From assembly GCA_903932145.1 (NCBI GenBank), contig CAIZFE010000038.1, positions 62,001-126,000 of the forward strand: a stretch of DNA of 64,000 nucleotides. Direction: 5' to 3'. The notes below the pieces were generated by a model that saw only the letters and a list, made by a program, of their open reading frames with translations, did no database searches and was not told the origin of the DNA. Below, piece by piece: positions 43,524-55,502 of the stretch. The stretch comes from an uncultured Rhodopila sp. GTDB lineage: Bacteria > Pseudomonadota > Alphaproteobacteria > Acetobacterales > Acetobacteraceae. The first letter of the stretch is position 1; each line of letters starts with the position of its first letter. The position numbers and the translations under genes were made by a program.

Positions 43524-44729
43524 CTAGCGGCGGCGCTCCGCCCGCACCGCCATCGACATGGCCATCTGGCCCAGCAACGCGGACCCCAACAAAACGCAGG
43601 CGACTGGATACACCGCCCCCGGATGCCAGGTTTCAACCACGACTGTGCAAAGCATGCCGTATCCCATTTGGACGAACCCGTACATCCCCGATGCCGCCCC
43701 GATCGCCTGCGGATTGACGCTGACTGACCCGGCGAGGGCGAACGGGCTCGCCATGCCGGCACCCACCATGAACAGGCTCACCGGAGCCACCACCGTCGCC
43801 ACCGACAGGGCGTCACTAACATCCGCCAGCGCGAACAGCGCCGCGCCCAGAATGCAAAGGCCATTGGCGATGCGCAGCGCAGTGCGGATCGGCAGCCTCC
43901 CGGCGATACGGTTGGCTCCCAAACTGCCGGCTGCGACGCCCAGCATCAGCAACAGATAATACAAGCCGACCCGTTGCGGCGGCTGATGCAACTGCGCCTC
44001 AAAGATGAAGGGCGAGGCCGACATGAACCCGTAAAACGCGGTCGTCGAGCAGGCGCCGCCCACCGCGTATCCCATAAAGCGCGATGAGCGCAGCAGTCGT
44101 GCATAGGCTGTCACCATCGAACGTCGCGGCGCCAGCGGTTCGGTCAGCGTCTCGGGCATCAACAGGAAACAGGCCGTCAGCGTGACACCACCGAACAGCG
44201 CGAGCAGGACGTAGCTGGCTCGCCAATGGATATAGGCGGTGAGATAGCCGCCCACCGCCGGGGCGATGGACGGCACCAGGACCATGACCAACGTCAGCAA
44301 AGCGAGCTGACCGGCCGCCTTGTCCGCCGTGGCGCCATCGCGCACCGCCGCTCGGCCCAGCACCAGGCCGGCGCAGCCGCCGAGGGATTGGAGGATGCGG
44401 GCGCCGATCAGGATGGCGGGATTGGGGGCGAGCGCGGTCGCGATACTGGCGACGGTGAACAGCGACAGCCCGGCCAGCAGGACCGGTCGCCGGCCGAACC
44501 GGTCCGACACCGGGCCGTAGAGCAACTGACCGATCGCGAGGCCGATCAGATACAGCGTGATGGTTAGCTGAGAGGTGCCGATCGACATGCCCAACGCCCG
44601 TGCCGTCGCGGGCAGCGCAGGGATGATTATGTGCATGCCCAGTGTGCCGCAGGCGGTCACGGCAACGAGCAACAGGAACGGCGCCCGCGTGCGGTGGCGC
44701 GGTGTCGGAATGGTCAGAAATCGCATCAT
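43524..44729 (-). CDS. MFS drug efflux transporter (Bcr/CflA type)
   Basis: A 401-residue major-facilitator exporter with twelve predicted helices. The N-terminal half shows 'LYLIGLAIGQLLYGPVSDRF' with 'GRRPVLLAG' (the loop 2-3 motif A) and 'ARILQSLGGCAGLVLGRAAV' (the drug/H+ antiporter motif C region), characteristic of the Bcr/CflA group. It would expel small hydrophobic compounds in exchange for protons. Convergent with the UPF0114 gene. The assignment to the Bcr/CflA group is from motif look and is moderately sure. Confidence 0.88.
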   Translation of the reverse strand: MMRFLTIPTPRHRTRAPFLLLVAVTACGTLGMHIIIPALPATARALGMSIGTSQLTITLYLIGLAIGQLLYGPVSDRFGRRPVLLAGLSLFTVASIATALAPNPAILIGARILQSLGGCAGLVLGRAAVRDGATADKAAGQLALLTLVMVLVPSIAPAVGGYLTAYIHWRASYVLLALFGGVTLTACFLLMPETLTEPLAPRRSMVTAYARLLRSSRFMGYAVGGACSTTAFYGFMSASPFIFEAQLHQPPQRVGLYYLLLMLGVAAGSLGANRIAGRLPIRTALRIANGLCILGAALFALADVSDALSVATVVAPVSLFMVGAGMASPFALAGSVSVNPQAIGAASGMYGFVQMGYGMLCTVVVETWHPGAVYPVACVLLGSALLGQMAMSMAVRAERRR

Positions 44730-45096
44730 GGGTCCCGCTGTTCGGTGTCACCCTGCCCCCAAGACTAGGGCACAGCAACAGCAGAAACTAAAATCCGACG
44801 AACACGCACGAGATCCGAACCAGTCGCGCCTCAATATTTTCGTTAACAAAACAGCTAAGGCAATGAAGCTCCTGCTCGTTGCGTCTCGGCGACACGCGAA
44901 GCGATTGTAAGTAACCAATCCAAAGCCCTGGGCGTAAGATACCATGCACCAAGACATTCGCGCATGTAGTTGCTGGTCTCGTCTATCTCCCCACGCGTGA
45001 CGCTGCCGCGTTGTCCATGCCTCCCATGGCAAGCGGCGACGCTAAGCGGTCGAAGCGAGATCGAGTCAAGCGGCCTTGGTCTGCGCCATGCGATTA
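44730..45096. other. Gene-free spacer upstream of the MFS gene
   Basis: About 370 bases hold the promoter of the leftward MFS gene and the 3' end of a leftward hypothetical gene beyond. I see no frame with a ribosome site, no hairpin of note and no RNA gene here. Confidence 0.55.
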
Positions 45097-45474
45097 CTAA
45101 TGCAGCGTCACCCCGGCCGGCACGGCCATGGCGGTGCAGAATGCCAGGCGCGGACGCAACGCCGCGACGACGCCACAGAGCGAACTGAACACGCCGACTT
45201 CGGTCATCGTATCCCAGTGCACCTGGTCCAGGCGGAAACCGTAACTCTCGCGGCTGATCACGAAACTGGGGCCATTCTCATCATCACCGTCTTCGGGCAG
45301 CAGGACCAGCGAGGCCTCCTCGGCACAGATGCCCTGAAGTTCCACCGACCATTCCGGCGCGATCTCGCCCAGCACAAACTGCATCGACGCGAGATCTGCA
45401 TCGCCCAAAGCGCGCTGGCGAATGGTGAACGCAAGATCGAGGCTGCTTTGAACTTCCGGCCGTTTGGTGGACAT
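45097..45474 (-). CDS. Hypothetical protein
   Basis: A 125-residue soluble protein of no family known to me. The start at 45474 follows a TGGAGA box at a good distance; the frame extends 48 bases up. It has an acidic middle ('PEDGDDENGPSFVISRESYG') and a C-terminal segment 'GVFSSLCGVVAALRPRLA' that looks like a buried amphipathic helix. No signal peptide. The upstream region 45475-45595 is AT-rich, consistent with a promoter on the minus strand. Confidence 0.65.
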   Translation of the reverse strand: MSTKRPEVQSSLDLAFTIRQRALGDADLASMQFVLGEIAPEWSVELQGICAEEASLVLLPEDGDDENGPSFVISRESYGFRLDQVHWDTMTEVGVFSSLCGVVAALRPRLAFCTAMAVPAGVTLH

Positions 45475-45595
45475 CGCAATCTCCAGGTGTAGTCGAAGCG
45501 AGAACGTACGTTTTTGTCGCATGCCGACCGAGAGAAGACAAGTTTATTTAATCGTAATTTGTCCTAATTAAAATACAATTAATCCCAATGTTCCA

Positions 45596-46621
45596 CTACC
45601 GTCGCGCCGTGCGAGACGCCGCCACCGCGCGCCGAGCCAGTGTCAGCACCGCATTCCGGCACAACGCATCATCCGGCCAGCCGGTGCGCTTGCAACCGCG
45701 TTCCGCCTCGGCCAATGCCGCCATCGCGGCCGTCAGCGTTGCGGCCGGCCACAAGCTCAATGACCGGGTAAAGGCGCTGACCTTCTGATAAAACACCGGC
45801 GGCCGAACGCCCTTCACGGCATCGCCGGCGGTCATCCCGCCTTCCTCCATCGCCAGACGCGCGCGATGCAACTTCTGCAGATGACCGAGCGCCGCACGCA
45901 GGACCTGGACGGGTGCGGCCCCTTCGGCGATAGCGGCCTCCAAGGCCCGGTCGGCCGTGGCGACATCGCCGGTGGTCGCGGCATACAGCGCGTCGTCCAT
46001 CGACAGCCCGGCCAGGTCGCCGACACAGGTCATCGCGGCGTCCAGATCGACCCGGTTGCCCGGCCCGACATACAGCGCCAGCTTCTCCAGTTCCGCGCGT
46101 GTTGACGCCCGATCCGCCCCGAGTTGCTGCGTCAGCCAGGTCAGCGCATCCGGCTCGATTCCGGCGCCGTTGGCGCGGAGCGTCTCCCGGATCGTCTCTT
46201 CGAGCGCCCGCCCCTCCTCCGGGTAGCAGCCAATGGCCGCGCAGTCGGGGGCAGCCTCCAGCGCTGTCCGAAGCTTGGACTTGGAGGCCATGGCCGGCCC
46301 CTCCAGTACGACCAACGCTTCGGCCTTGGTCTTCAACAACGCAAGCACCGGTTCGGTCGCCGCATCGGTCGCGTCGCGCACCCGCACCACCCGGCGGCCG
46401 CCCATCAGTGACAGGCCCGCCGCTTCGTTGGTCAGGTGCTTGATCTCTTCGCGCGGCAGATCCGTCACCAAAAACGGATCGTCCAGGGAACCCGCAACCG
46501 CCCGCACCAGGGTTTCCGCGCGATCACGGATCATACCGGCATCGTCGCCGAACAGCAGCACGACCCGGCAGTCCCTCGGATTGCGCAGGAAGGCCGCAAT
46601 CTGGGCCGGCATGAGCTTCAC
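45596..46621 (-). CDS. holA: DNA polymerase III subunit delta
   Basis: A 341-residue clamp-loader subunit delta, which opens the beta sliding clamp. Family features: 'AAFLRNPRDCRVVLLFGDDA' at the N terminus, 'LSLMGGRRVVRVRDATDAAT' and the C-terminal helical collar domain ('AVKGVRPPVFYQKVSAFTRS'). The GTG start at 46621, 5 bases after the lptE stop, is preferred; ATG at 46612 is possible. It is last in the conserved alphaproteobacterial leuS-lptE-holA run. Confidence 0.92.
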   Translation of the reverse strand: MKLMPAQIAAFLRNPRDCRVVLLFGDDAGMIRDRAETLVRAVAGSLDDPFLVTDLPREEIKHLTNEAAGLSLMGGRRVVRVRDATDAATEPVLALLKTKAEALVVLEGPAMASKSKLRTALEAAPDCAAIGCYPEEGRALEETIRETLRANGAGIEPDALTWLTQQLGADRASTRAELEKLALYVGPGNRVDLDAAMTCVGDLAGLSMDDALYAATTGDVATADRALEAAIAEGAAPVQVLRAALGHLQKLHRARLAMEEGGMTAGDAVKGVRPPVFYQKVSAFTRSLSLWPAATLTAAMAALAEAERGCKRTGWPDDALCRNAVLTLARRAVAASRTARR

Positions 46622-46626
46622 GGGCG

Positions 46627-47156
46627 CTATCCCGCCTGTTTCGCCGCCTGTTGGCGAAACCAGACAGCGAGTTGCGTCGCGATCTGGGTGGCGATGTTTT
46701 CGGCGATGCTTTGCTGCTTTGCCTCGGATTCCAGATCTGACGCGAAATACTGGGAATCGAACACGTTCACGCCGTCCATCGCCCGGGCAGTGCCGGTCGT
46801 CAGCTTGGTTCGCTTGTCGTCTCTGCCGACCAGGGTCCAATTCGCCGTGCCCGTCAGCCTGATGCGGGTGGCAATAGTGGTCGATTGAATCGCCTGGCCT
46901 TCGCCAGCGATGGAAAACGACACTGTCAGGTCGTATTCCGGCAGCCCACCGGAATCATTGCCGAACCGCTCCTGCAACGCCTGCCGTAGCAACTGGCCGG
47001 GGCGCTCCGGGATCACCGGGATGTTGACCGAGGCCAGCCCTCGCTGCGCCGGGCCGGCCTTGCCGGACGCGGTGGGCATATAGACCGGCTGGAACCCGCA
47101 GCCCGCCAATGTGGCCAGTGAGCCGAGGCAGACCAGACGGCGTGCGAGCGGGGATT

Positions 47157-47160
<4 letters not shown>
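46627..47160 (-). CDS. lptE: LPS-assembly lipoprotein LptE
   Basis: A 177-residue outer-membrane lipoprotein that plugs the LptD barrel to place lipopolysaccharide at the surface. Lipoprotein signal ends at '[13 protein letters not shown]' with the lipidated Cys at 21; 'GCGFQPVY' is diagnostic for LptE. '[20 protein letters not shown]' and the C-terminal helix '[17 protein letters not shown]' complete the fold. Its ATG overlaps the leuS stop (ATGA), so it is coupled to leuS as in many alphaproteobacteria. Confidence 0.92.
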
Positions 47161-49769
<2,609 letters not shown>

Positions 49770-49818
49770 GCTGGGATGTATCGGGCGGAGACGCGCCACG
49801 CGCAAGTATGAGTGTGTG

Positions 49819-50292
49819 TCAGGTGGGATCCGCGGGCGAAAGACCTTGGACCAGGCCGTCCGGGTCCGCGTTCAGCAGTTGGTCCAGGGTGAACGGGTTG
49901 GCGTCTGGCCAGGGGCGCGGGATTTTGTTGCGGCGGTCGCCGATCCTCATTTGGCGAAGCGCATCGGCGTACAAGGCGCCTAGGTCAATCCTTTGCCGCA
50001 TGGACGGCGTAAAGCGGCGTTGCGCGTTGCCCTGGAACGCCGCGATTTCCGTGTGCCAGTGGTCCACGGCCAGGTCATCCGGCGACGCCTGAATTTTGAG
50101 GAGATGAACCATGATCAGAGTCAGGTAGCTCTCAACCGCATGCAGTTCGGATAACCCCACGTCTTCGATCTCCTCGGCGACGTGGACCCAATCGACGTCG
50201 TTCACCCGTTCCCCGCGCCCCAGGCGGCGGAGCAGGTCGGCCTGATGCTGCGACCAGACCAGGACATCGCGTTCATAGAGACCGTCTGACAT
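49819..50292 (-). CDS. DUF29-family protein
   Basis: A 157-residue protein of the DUF29 family, all-helical with the signature '[18 protein letters not shown]' and '[20 protein letters not shown]'. DUF29 proteins are common in cyanobacteria and alphaproteobacteria with no defined function. No signal peptide. It lies upstream of leuS on the same strand, with 49 bases between the start of leuS and its stop. Confidence 0.88.
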   Translation of the reverse strand: MSDGLYERDVLVWSQHQADLLRRLGRGERVNDVDWVHVAEEIEDVGLSELHAVESYLTLIMVHLLKIQASPDDLAVDHWHTEIAAFQGNAQRRFTPSMRQRIDLGALYADALRQMRIGDRRNKIPRPWPDANPFTLDQLLNADPDGLVQGLSPADPT

Positions 50293-50349
50293 GATATATT
50301 ATCTAGGCCCAAGACCTGGTCTTGTCAGCAAGTTCCTGGAAGCTGCCCG

Positions 50350-51414
50350 TCAGGCGCAGGCAATCGCGTAAACGTCCTCGACCCCTTCCGGCAGCTTGTA
50401 GTCTTGCCATGACCCGCCCGCGTCCTCGGTCCCGAACACCTGGCCCAGGCGGGTGACGCAATAGATACGGGCGGCGTCGGACGCGTCCGCCGACACGGCC
50501 ATCAGGGTGGAATTCATCTTGATCCCGTGGTCGATCCGCTGCCACGTCTCCGCGAGATCGTTACTGCGATACAGCGCGCCATCGTCGCTGACCGCGGCCG
50601 GCGAAAGACAAGCATACAGCACACGCGGATCGTGCGGAGAAACGATCACGTCATGGCAGTATGTGATCGGCGAGAACCGGCCGATCTCGGTATCGCACCA
50701 CGTCTCACCGCGATCGTCGCTACGGAACAAACCCATGCGCAGCCCCAGAAACACCGTGTCCGGCGCGGCGGCGCTGATGGCGGAGGCGTGCGAGTCCAGC
50801 ATCCCCTCACGATGACCGCAATGCCGCCCGCCGACATTGCTGTGCAGATGCGGCAGATCGGCGAGCTCGATCAACTCGGCCGACATGTCCGCCCACGTCT
50901 CGCCGCCGTCGGTGCTGCGGATGATACCGCTGACTTCCAGCGCGGCGTAAATGTCGTCGGGACGGTTGGGATCGACCGTGATGCGCAGGACCCGGCTGTC
51001 GAAGCCGGCGCGCTCGCAATGACCGGGAGATGTGGCGTTGAGCAACCGAACCCAGGTGTCGCCGCAGTCCTCGCTGCGATACAGGGCGATCGGCGCCGAA
51101 CCCGCATACAGGATATTCGGCCGCGTCGGATGGATGGCGATCGTCCAGATCATGACGTTCCGGTCGGGAAACGCCAGCTTTTCCCAACTGTCGCCGCCGT
51201 CGGTGCTGCGATAGGGACCATCCTGCGTGCCGGCAAAGACGATGTTTGCATTGTTCGGATCGACGAGGATGGCATGCACCTCGGGGTTGGCCGGAAGGCC
51301 GTTGGTCAGCGCTTCCCACGCGCCCTCGCCGGCCTCGCGGCGGAACAGGCCGCCGACAGTCGGGACGCCGCTCGGCGAGGAGGAGGCGCCGGCTCCGGCG
51401 AAGATACGGGTCAT
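50350..51414 (-). CDS. BNR-repeat/sialidase-like beta-propeller protein
   Basis: A 354-residue beta-propeller with BNR/Asp-box repeats: 'GPYRSTDGGDSWEKL', 'LYRSEDCGDTWVRL', 'IIRSTDGGETWADM', 'LFRSDDRGETWCDT' and 'LYRSNDLAETWQRI' repeat the S-x-D-x-G-x-T-W pattern. The fold is shared by sialidases and the photosystem II factor Ycf48, but no sialidase catalytic residues can be placed, and no signal peptide is present at the chosen start. A role as a binding scaffold is likely; function unknown. Confidence 0.85.
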   Translation of the reverse strand: MTRIFAGAGASSSPSGVPTVGGLFRREAGEGAWEALTNGLPANPEVHAILVDPNNANIVFAGTQDGPYRSTDGGDSWEKLAFPDRNVMIWTIAIHPTRPNILYAGSAPIALYRSEDCGDTWVRLLNATSPGHCERAGFDSRVLRITVDPNRPDDIYAALEVSGIIRSTDGGETWADMSAELIELADLPHLHSNVGGRHCGHREGMLDSHASAISAAAPDTVFLGLRMGLFRSDDRGETWCDTEIGRFSPITYCHDVIVSPHDPRVLYACLSPAAVSDDGALYRSNDLAETWQRIDHGIKMNSTLMAVSADASDAARIYCVTRLGQVFGTEDAGGSWQDYKLPEGVEDVYAIACA

Positions 51415-51608
51415 GGCGATGCTTTCTATGGACGTCTGTCGGAAGCGTACCCCCGCTTCGCGCCGATGACCAGGGACGGCCCGCAGCGCATGGGTGATCG
51501 TCCGAACCAATCGTTTCGCCGGATGTCAGCCGCCCTCCCCGATTGTCCTGTCAGGACGAGGCCAAGGCGGACATATTCGTCATCCACGCCGTTCCGGAGG
51601 TGCGCGGC

Positions 51609-51974
51609 CTATCGCCCGGCGTTCGGATCGTAGGCATCCGGAAGTTGTTTGGGCCCCGCGCCGAAGCTGCGAGAGCAGGCACCTTTTTGGATCAGCGCGT
51701 CGCGAGAACACTGACTGGGATCGGAATAGCCGCATGTGGTACGCCCGTCGGTCATCACCAGGCAGTAATCGCCAACCCGGCTGGTCGGCAGATGTACTTC
51801 GGTGGGGTTAATTTGGCATGAGCCATTCTGGCGGTTGGCATCACGAGAGCACTCGGCGCCGTCGTAATACATGCATTGCGGCGCGCCCATGGGCAGCACC
51901 AAACAGAAAGGCGCCGCCATCGCCGAAGCCGAAGCCGCGAGCAGGAAGGCGGAAGCGACGGCGAACTTGATCAT
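51609..51974 (-). CDS. Cysteine-rich secreted protein with internal duplication
   Basis: A 121-residue protein with a clear signal peptide ('VASAFLLAASASAMAAPF'). The mature part is two repeats: 'FCLVLPMGAPQCMYYD' followed by 'AECSRDANRQNGSC', and 'YCLVMTDGRTTCGYSD' followed by 'QCSRDALIQKGAC'. Each repeat has four cysteines in the same spacing, so two disulfides per repeat are likely. It resembles DUF3551-type secreted proteins of alphaproteobacteria but I cannot confirm membership. Function unknown. Confidence 0.78.
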   Translation of the reverse strand: MIKFAVASAFLLAASASAMAAPFCLVLPMGAPQCMYYDGAECSRDANRQNGSCQINPTEVHLPTSRVGDYCLVMTDGRTTCGYSDPSQCSRDALIQKGACSRSFGAGPKQLPDAYDPNAGR

Positions 51975-52233
51975 GGGGCATCCTCTGTTCGATTCGCGAA
52001 AGACCGAACCCTACCAGCCCCGTGGAAAGGCCGGGCCAGCGCGGTCCTGTGTGTGGCGCGACATTAGGCCGGCGCGACCGGCCCGTTGGCGCAATCATGC
52101 GTGCCACAACCTTTTGTGAAGCGTGGCGGGCGGAGCGGCCGCGCCGCATGGATCGAACGTGGGGCGTTCGATCCATGCCCCGACGCCCAGAAGAGTCTTT
52201 CCCGGGCCGTGCCAATCCGCTAATGGCACGCCC
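51975..52233. other. Spacer with a 14-bp perfect hairpin
   Basis: This region lies between the leftward secreted-protein gene and a rightward glycan-cluster gene, so it should hold two divergent promoters. Its main feature is a perfect palindrome described separately. No other feature is recognisable. Confidence 0.5.
52146..52178. repeat. Perfect 14-bp inverted repeat with 5-base loop
   Basis: Arms 52146-52159 and 52165-52178 are exact reverse complements around TGGGG (the loop). The stem core is ATGGATCGAACG/CGTTCGATCCAT. No T-run follows on either strand, so a rho-independent terminator is unlikely. It lies at the left edge of the AT-rich cluster, 56 bases before the first gene of that cluster, and could be an operator, a structured leader or a scar of insertion. 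Confidence 0.8.
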
Positions 52234-52425
52234 ATGGAACCCGACGAAATGACTGACTTGCTCGGTGCGGCCCGCGAGATGCTCGCGGCGCTGTGGACGC
52301 GCGCAATGAACAACGAGCTGACCGACGAAGAAGCACGAGCGGTGAAACGTGGGTGCATGGCAATCGCACTGACCGACAAAGGCATCGCGGGCGTCTCGCC
52401 GTTTCCGGGCTGGAGAGAGCGATGA
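52234..52425 (+). CDS. Small helical hypothetical protein
   Basis: A 63-residue protein, mostly helical by composition ('MTDLLGAAREMLAALW', 'TDEEARAVKRGCMAIALTDK'). Its TGA overlaps the ATG of the next gene (ATGA), which is the main reason to call it real. There is no strong ribosome site at the chosen ATG. It would be the first gene of the glycan cluster; function unknown. Confidence 0.5.
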   Translation: MEPDEMTDLLGAAREMLAALWTRAMNNELTDEEARAVKRGCMAIALTDKGIAGVSPFPGWRER

Positions 52426-54965
52426 GCAGAACATTGGTGTTCTGCACCTCTTATGCGGAAACAGAGTCTCTCTGGACGAACCGTTACCGCTTGTGGGTAA
52501 ACGCGATCCGCGGCGGTGATGTCGAACATGACCATGTGTTGCTGGTTGATGACGCTTCTCCGGTTCTGCCGGCGTGGCCGGACACCCGGGTGACAAATCG
52601 CCTGACGGATGGGCCACTGTCCAAGCCCGTTACAATTTATCGATTTGACAAGCGGCTGGGACGACAGGCCCGCACGGTGTATCCTGGCTGGTATCGTTCC
52701 TTTTGCTTTGCCGCGCGGTTTGCTGAGGCCCATGGTTTCGACCGGGTTGTCCATATCGAATCGGATGGCTTCATCGTCAGCCGCACAATGCAGCACTACA
52801 TCAATACGATCACGGATGAATGGATCGCGCCCGGCATCCAAAGCCATGACATGCCGGAATCCGCGATCCAGGTCATGGCGGGAACGGGTTTTCGATCTTT
52901 TGTCGAATTTGCAAAAAAACCTTATAGTGAGAGCGTTGGCTACGAGGCAGAGAATTTACTTCCGTTGACCCGAGTCGTCCGTGAATTCATCGGCTCTCGT
53001 TATGGAGAAACTTTACACCACGTACCCCGTGATGCGGACTTCGTCACTCAGACCAATCCATCGATGCTTGGACAAGCCGATTATTATTGGTGGCTTCGGT
53101 CCGATATTTTGCCATTTTCCACAGCCGGGAAGCCTCCCACGATGACGAGCGATATTCAAAGCGCATCCGAGGCCGATGATCGGTGGCGGCTGGACAACGG
53201 ACCGACCAGGGATAAAGCCCCATCCGATCGGACGGACATTGGGCCTGCCGCGCCGCGAATCATCGCTCTCTCGATGGTCAAGAATGAGCAGGATATTATT
53301 GAGCCGTTCGTTCGGCACACCAGCATGTTCGTCGATCATCACGTTATCCTGGACAATGGCTCGGTCGATGACACCCGGCGAATTCTCACCGATCTGATGC
53401 GAGAGATCGACGGCGTCATCGTGACGTCATGTTCCGAATTCGCCTATTCGCAGTCCGAACGGATGACCAAATTACTCCGTTCCTGCCAGACCGCATTTTT
53501 TGCAGACTACGTTATATTTTTGGATGCTGATGAATTCATCTCCAGTGAAAGCAGATCAGAGTTCGAGCAAACTCTTGCCCGCATACCTGTCGGGGGATAC
53601 GGCCAGATTCCATGGCGAACCTTTGTCCTGACGCCATTTGATCTGGTCCCTGATCAGAATGACCCGCCCCGATCTATGCCATGGCGGCGCACCGCCGAAC
53701 ATGAACGGTATAATGCCGTGCTGCGTTTGGATCGAAAATATTGGCACGACCTTGTCGTTGCCCAGGGTAATCACGGCGTCAACGCGGTTACCGGGCGTTT
53801 AGTGACTGGTTTGCCGCTTGAGGGACTTTACCTTAATCATTTTCCGCTACGAAGCATTAAGCAGTTTATTGCAAAGTCGATTGTCGGCTGGATGGCCTAT
53901 TTGGGCAAGGACCCGCACGCCGGGAAGAAAGGTGACGGCTACCATTGGCGCCACAATTTTTATTCGGCAATCAATGGGGCACCTATCGACTACAAAATGC
54001 TATGTGATTTGAGCATGCGCTCCGATCAACCTACCCACGAATACGACTGGACCATTGATGTCATGCGCGGAGACGCGCCGGATCGCTATGAACGGCGCTA
54101 TTCCAACGGACAATACGCAGATCCATTGGTGCTCGTCGCGAAGTCATGGCAAGCGACATTGGAAGCGCACGAACCACCCATAGCATTCACCCGACAAGCC
54201 CCCCCATCTGACCCAACGGAACTGTCGGAAGCCGAGACGGCCTTCGATTCTCAGTGGCATTGGGAAAATCCCTTTGCGGACGTGGCTCCATTTCGATATC
54301 TGGCTGAGAAATACAGCCCCCAGTCGATCCTTGACGTTGGCTGCGGCATAGGGGCCTATCTCACTCTATTCAAGAACCTCGGCGTCAGGCACGTCTTTGG
54401 CGCCGATGGCATTCCAAAATCTGCTACAATGCTGAGTGACACGGAATATCAGAAAGTCGACCTGACACAGCCATTATCGTTAGGCCGAAAGTTTGATATC
54501 GTGATGTGCCTTGAAGTTGCCGAACACCTGCCTCCCGACGCGTCCTCTACCATCTTGGAGACCTTACGGGCTCACGCCGGGGGATTAATTGTATTTTCGG
54601 CAGCCGAACCGGGGCAGCCGGGCCATGGACACATTAACAATCTGCCGATTGAGCAATGGCTGCGCCAGTGGGAGACCCTGGGTTGGTTGCCATCGTTGCA
54701 GGAAACCTTCGCGATGCGGGCTCTGTCTACCCTATCCTGGTTCAAGCGCAATATCGTTGTCCTCAAGCAAGGCGCCGATTCAGACAGCGAAGCTGCGATC
54801 CGCGAACTGGCGCATATCGGATCACTGCCGTATGGCTGGCATCATACGAATCCCGGTGTGCGCGCGGAGGTCCTGATGGACGATACGCCGCCTCCACCGT
54901 TTGGATACCACAGCGAGAGCCACACCGGCGATCGGCACCCCATCGAAGGCACTCAGAAGTCATGA
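52422..54965 (+). CDS. Three-domain glycosyltransferase-glycosyltransferase-methyltransferase fusion
   Basis: An 847-residue multidomain protein. Residues about 1-240 look like a glycosyltransferase-type Rossmann module with 'VHIESDGFIVSR' near 112 (possible metal/sugar-nucleotide site). Residues about 275-560 are a GT2-like domain: 'RIIALSMVKNEQDIIEPFV', 'HHVILDNGSVDDTRRIL' and 'VIFLDADEF' near 367 (DxD-like). Residues about 610-800 are a class I methyltransferase with motif I 'ILDVGCGIGAYLTLF' near 637 and 'MCLEVAEHLPPD'. The three would add and cap sugars on a glycan. The ATG overlaps the previous stop and its TGA overlaps the next ATG. Codons are visibly more AT-rich than in flanking genes. 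Confidence 0.82.
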   Translation: MSRTLVFCTSYAETESLWTNRYRLWVNAIRGGDVEHDHVLLVDDASPVLPAWPDTRVTNRLTDGPLSKPVTIYRFDKRLGRQARTVYPGWYRSFCFAARFAEAHGFDRVVHIESDGFIVSRTMQHYINTITDEWIAPGIQSHDMPESAIQVMAGTGFRSFVEFAKKPYSESVGYEAENLLPLTRVVREFIGSRYGETLHHVPRDADFVTQTNPSMLGQADYYWWLRSDILPFSTAGKPPTMTSDIQSASEADDRWRLDNGPTRDKAPSDRTDIGPAAPRIIALSMVKNEQDIIEPFVRHTSMFVDHHVILDNGSVDDTRRILTDLMREIDGVIVTSCSEFAYSQSERMTKLLRSCQTAFFADYVIFLDADEFISSESRSEFEQTLARIPVGGYGQIPWRTFVLTPFDLVPDQNDPPRSMPWRRTAEHERYNAVLRLDRKYWHDLVVAQGNHGVNAVTGRLVTGLPLEGLYLNHFPLRSIKQFIAKSIVGWMAYLGKDPHAGKKGDGYHWRHNFYSAINGAPIDYKMLCDLSMRSDQPTHEYDWTIDVMRGDAPDRYERRYSNGQYADPLVLVAKSWQATLEAHEPPIAFTRQAPPSDPTELSEAETAFDSQWHWENPFADVAPFRYLAEKYSPQSILDVGCGIGAYLTLFKNLGVRHVFGADGIPKSATMLSDTEYQKVDLTQPLSLGRKFDIVMCLEVAEHLPPDASSTILETLRAHAGGLIVFSAAEPGQPGHGHINNLPIEQWLRQWETLGWLPSLQETFAMRALSTLSWFKRNIVVLKQGADSDSEAAIRELAHIGSLPYGWHHTNPGVRAEVLMDDTPPPPFGYHSESHTGDRHPIEGTQKS

Positions 54966-55501
54966 CTGTCAACCACTGGTGCCGCGCGGTTATGAATGCC
55001 GAAACCGAAAGGCTGGTCAGGGAACTTGGCCCGTCGGAGCTTGACGCACTGGAAATTTCCGGAGACGCTTGGTCCGGATTTGGATTTCGATCCTACCAAA
55101 GCTGCCACTGGCCAGAATTTGACGTCTGTAAAGATCGACTTCCCGGCAATTTTGATTTTATCGTCGCTGAGCAGGTATTCGAACACATACGGTACCCCCT
55201 TCAGGCCGCACGCAACATCCACCGTATGCTGCGCGGAGGGGGGACGTTTATGATCACGACCCCATTCCTGATCAAAATTCATCCCATGCCGAATGACTAT
55301 TGGCGATGGACCCCGGCTGGCCTTGGCGCACTTCTGGAAGACGCCGGTTTTGGATCCATTCAGGTCGGCGCATGGGGCAACAGGGCCTGTGTCAGCGCGA
55401 ACCTGGGCGATTGGCCCGTTTTCAACCCCGAGGAACACAGCCTGGTGGCCGAAGCGGATGTGCCGCTGGTCGTGTGGGCGACCGCAAGACGAGGCAACTA
55501 G
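54962..55501 (+). CDS. Class I SAM-dependent methyltransferase
   Basis: A 179-residue methyltransferase-type protein. 'FDFIVAEQVFEHIRYPLQAA' and 'MLRGGGTFMITTPFLIKIHP' with 'NDYWRWTPAGLGALLEDAGF' are the post-motif segments typical of SAM methyltransferases that act on glycan or lipid substrates. The N-terminal SAM loop is short ('LDALEISGDAWSGFGFRS') and lacks the canonical GxGxG, so SAM binding is less certain than the fold. Its ATG overlaps the fusion gene's stop (ATGA). Confidence 0.78.
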   Translation: MTVNHWCRAVMNAETERLVRELGPSELDALEISGDAWSGFGFRSYQSCHWPEFDVCKDRLPGNFDFIVAEQVFEHIRYPLQAARNIHRMLRGGGTFMITTPFLIKIHPMPNDYWRWTPAGLGALLEDAGFGSIQVGAWGNRACVSANLGDWPVFNPEEHSLVAEADVPLVVWATARRGN

Positions 55502-55502
55502 G

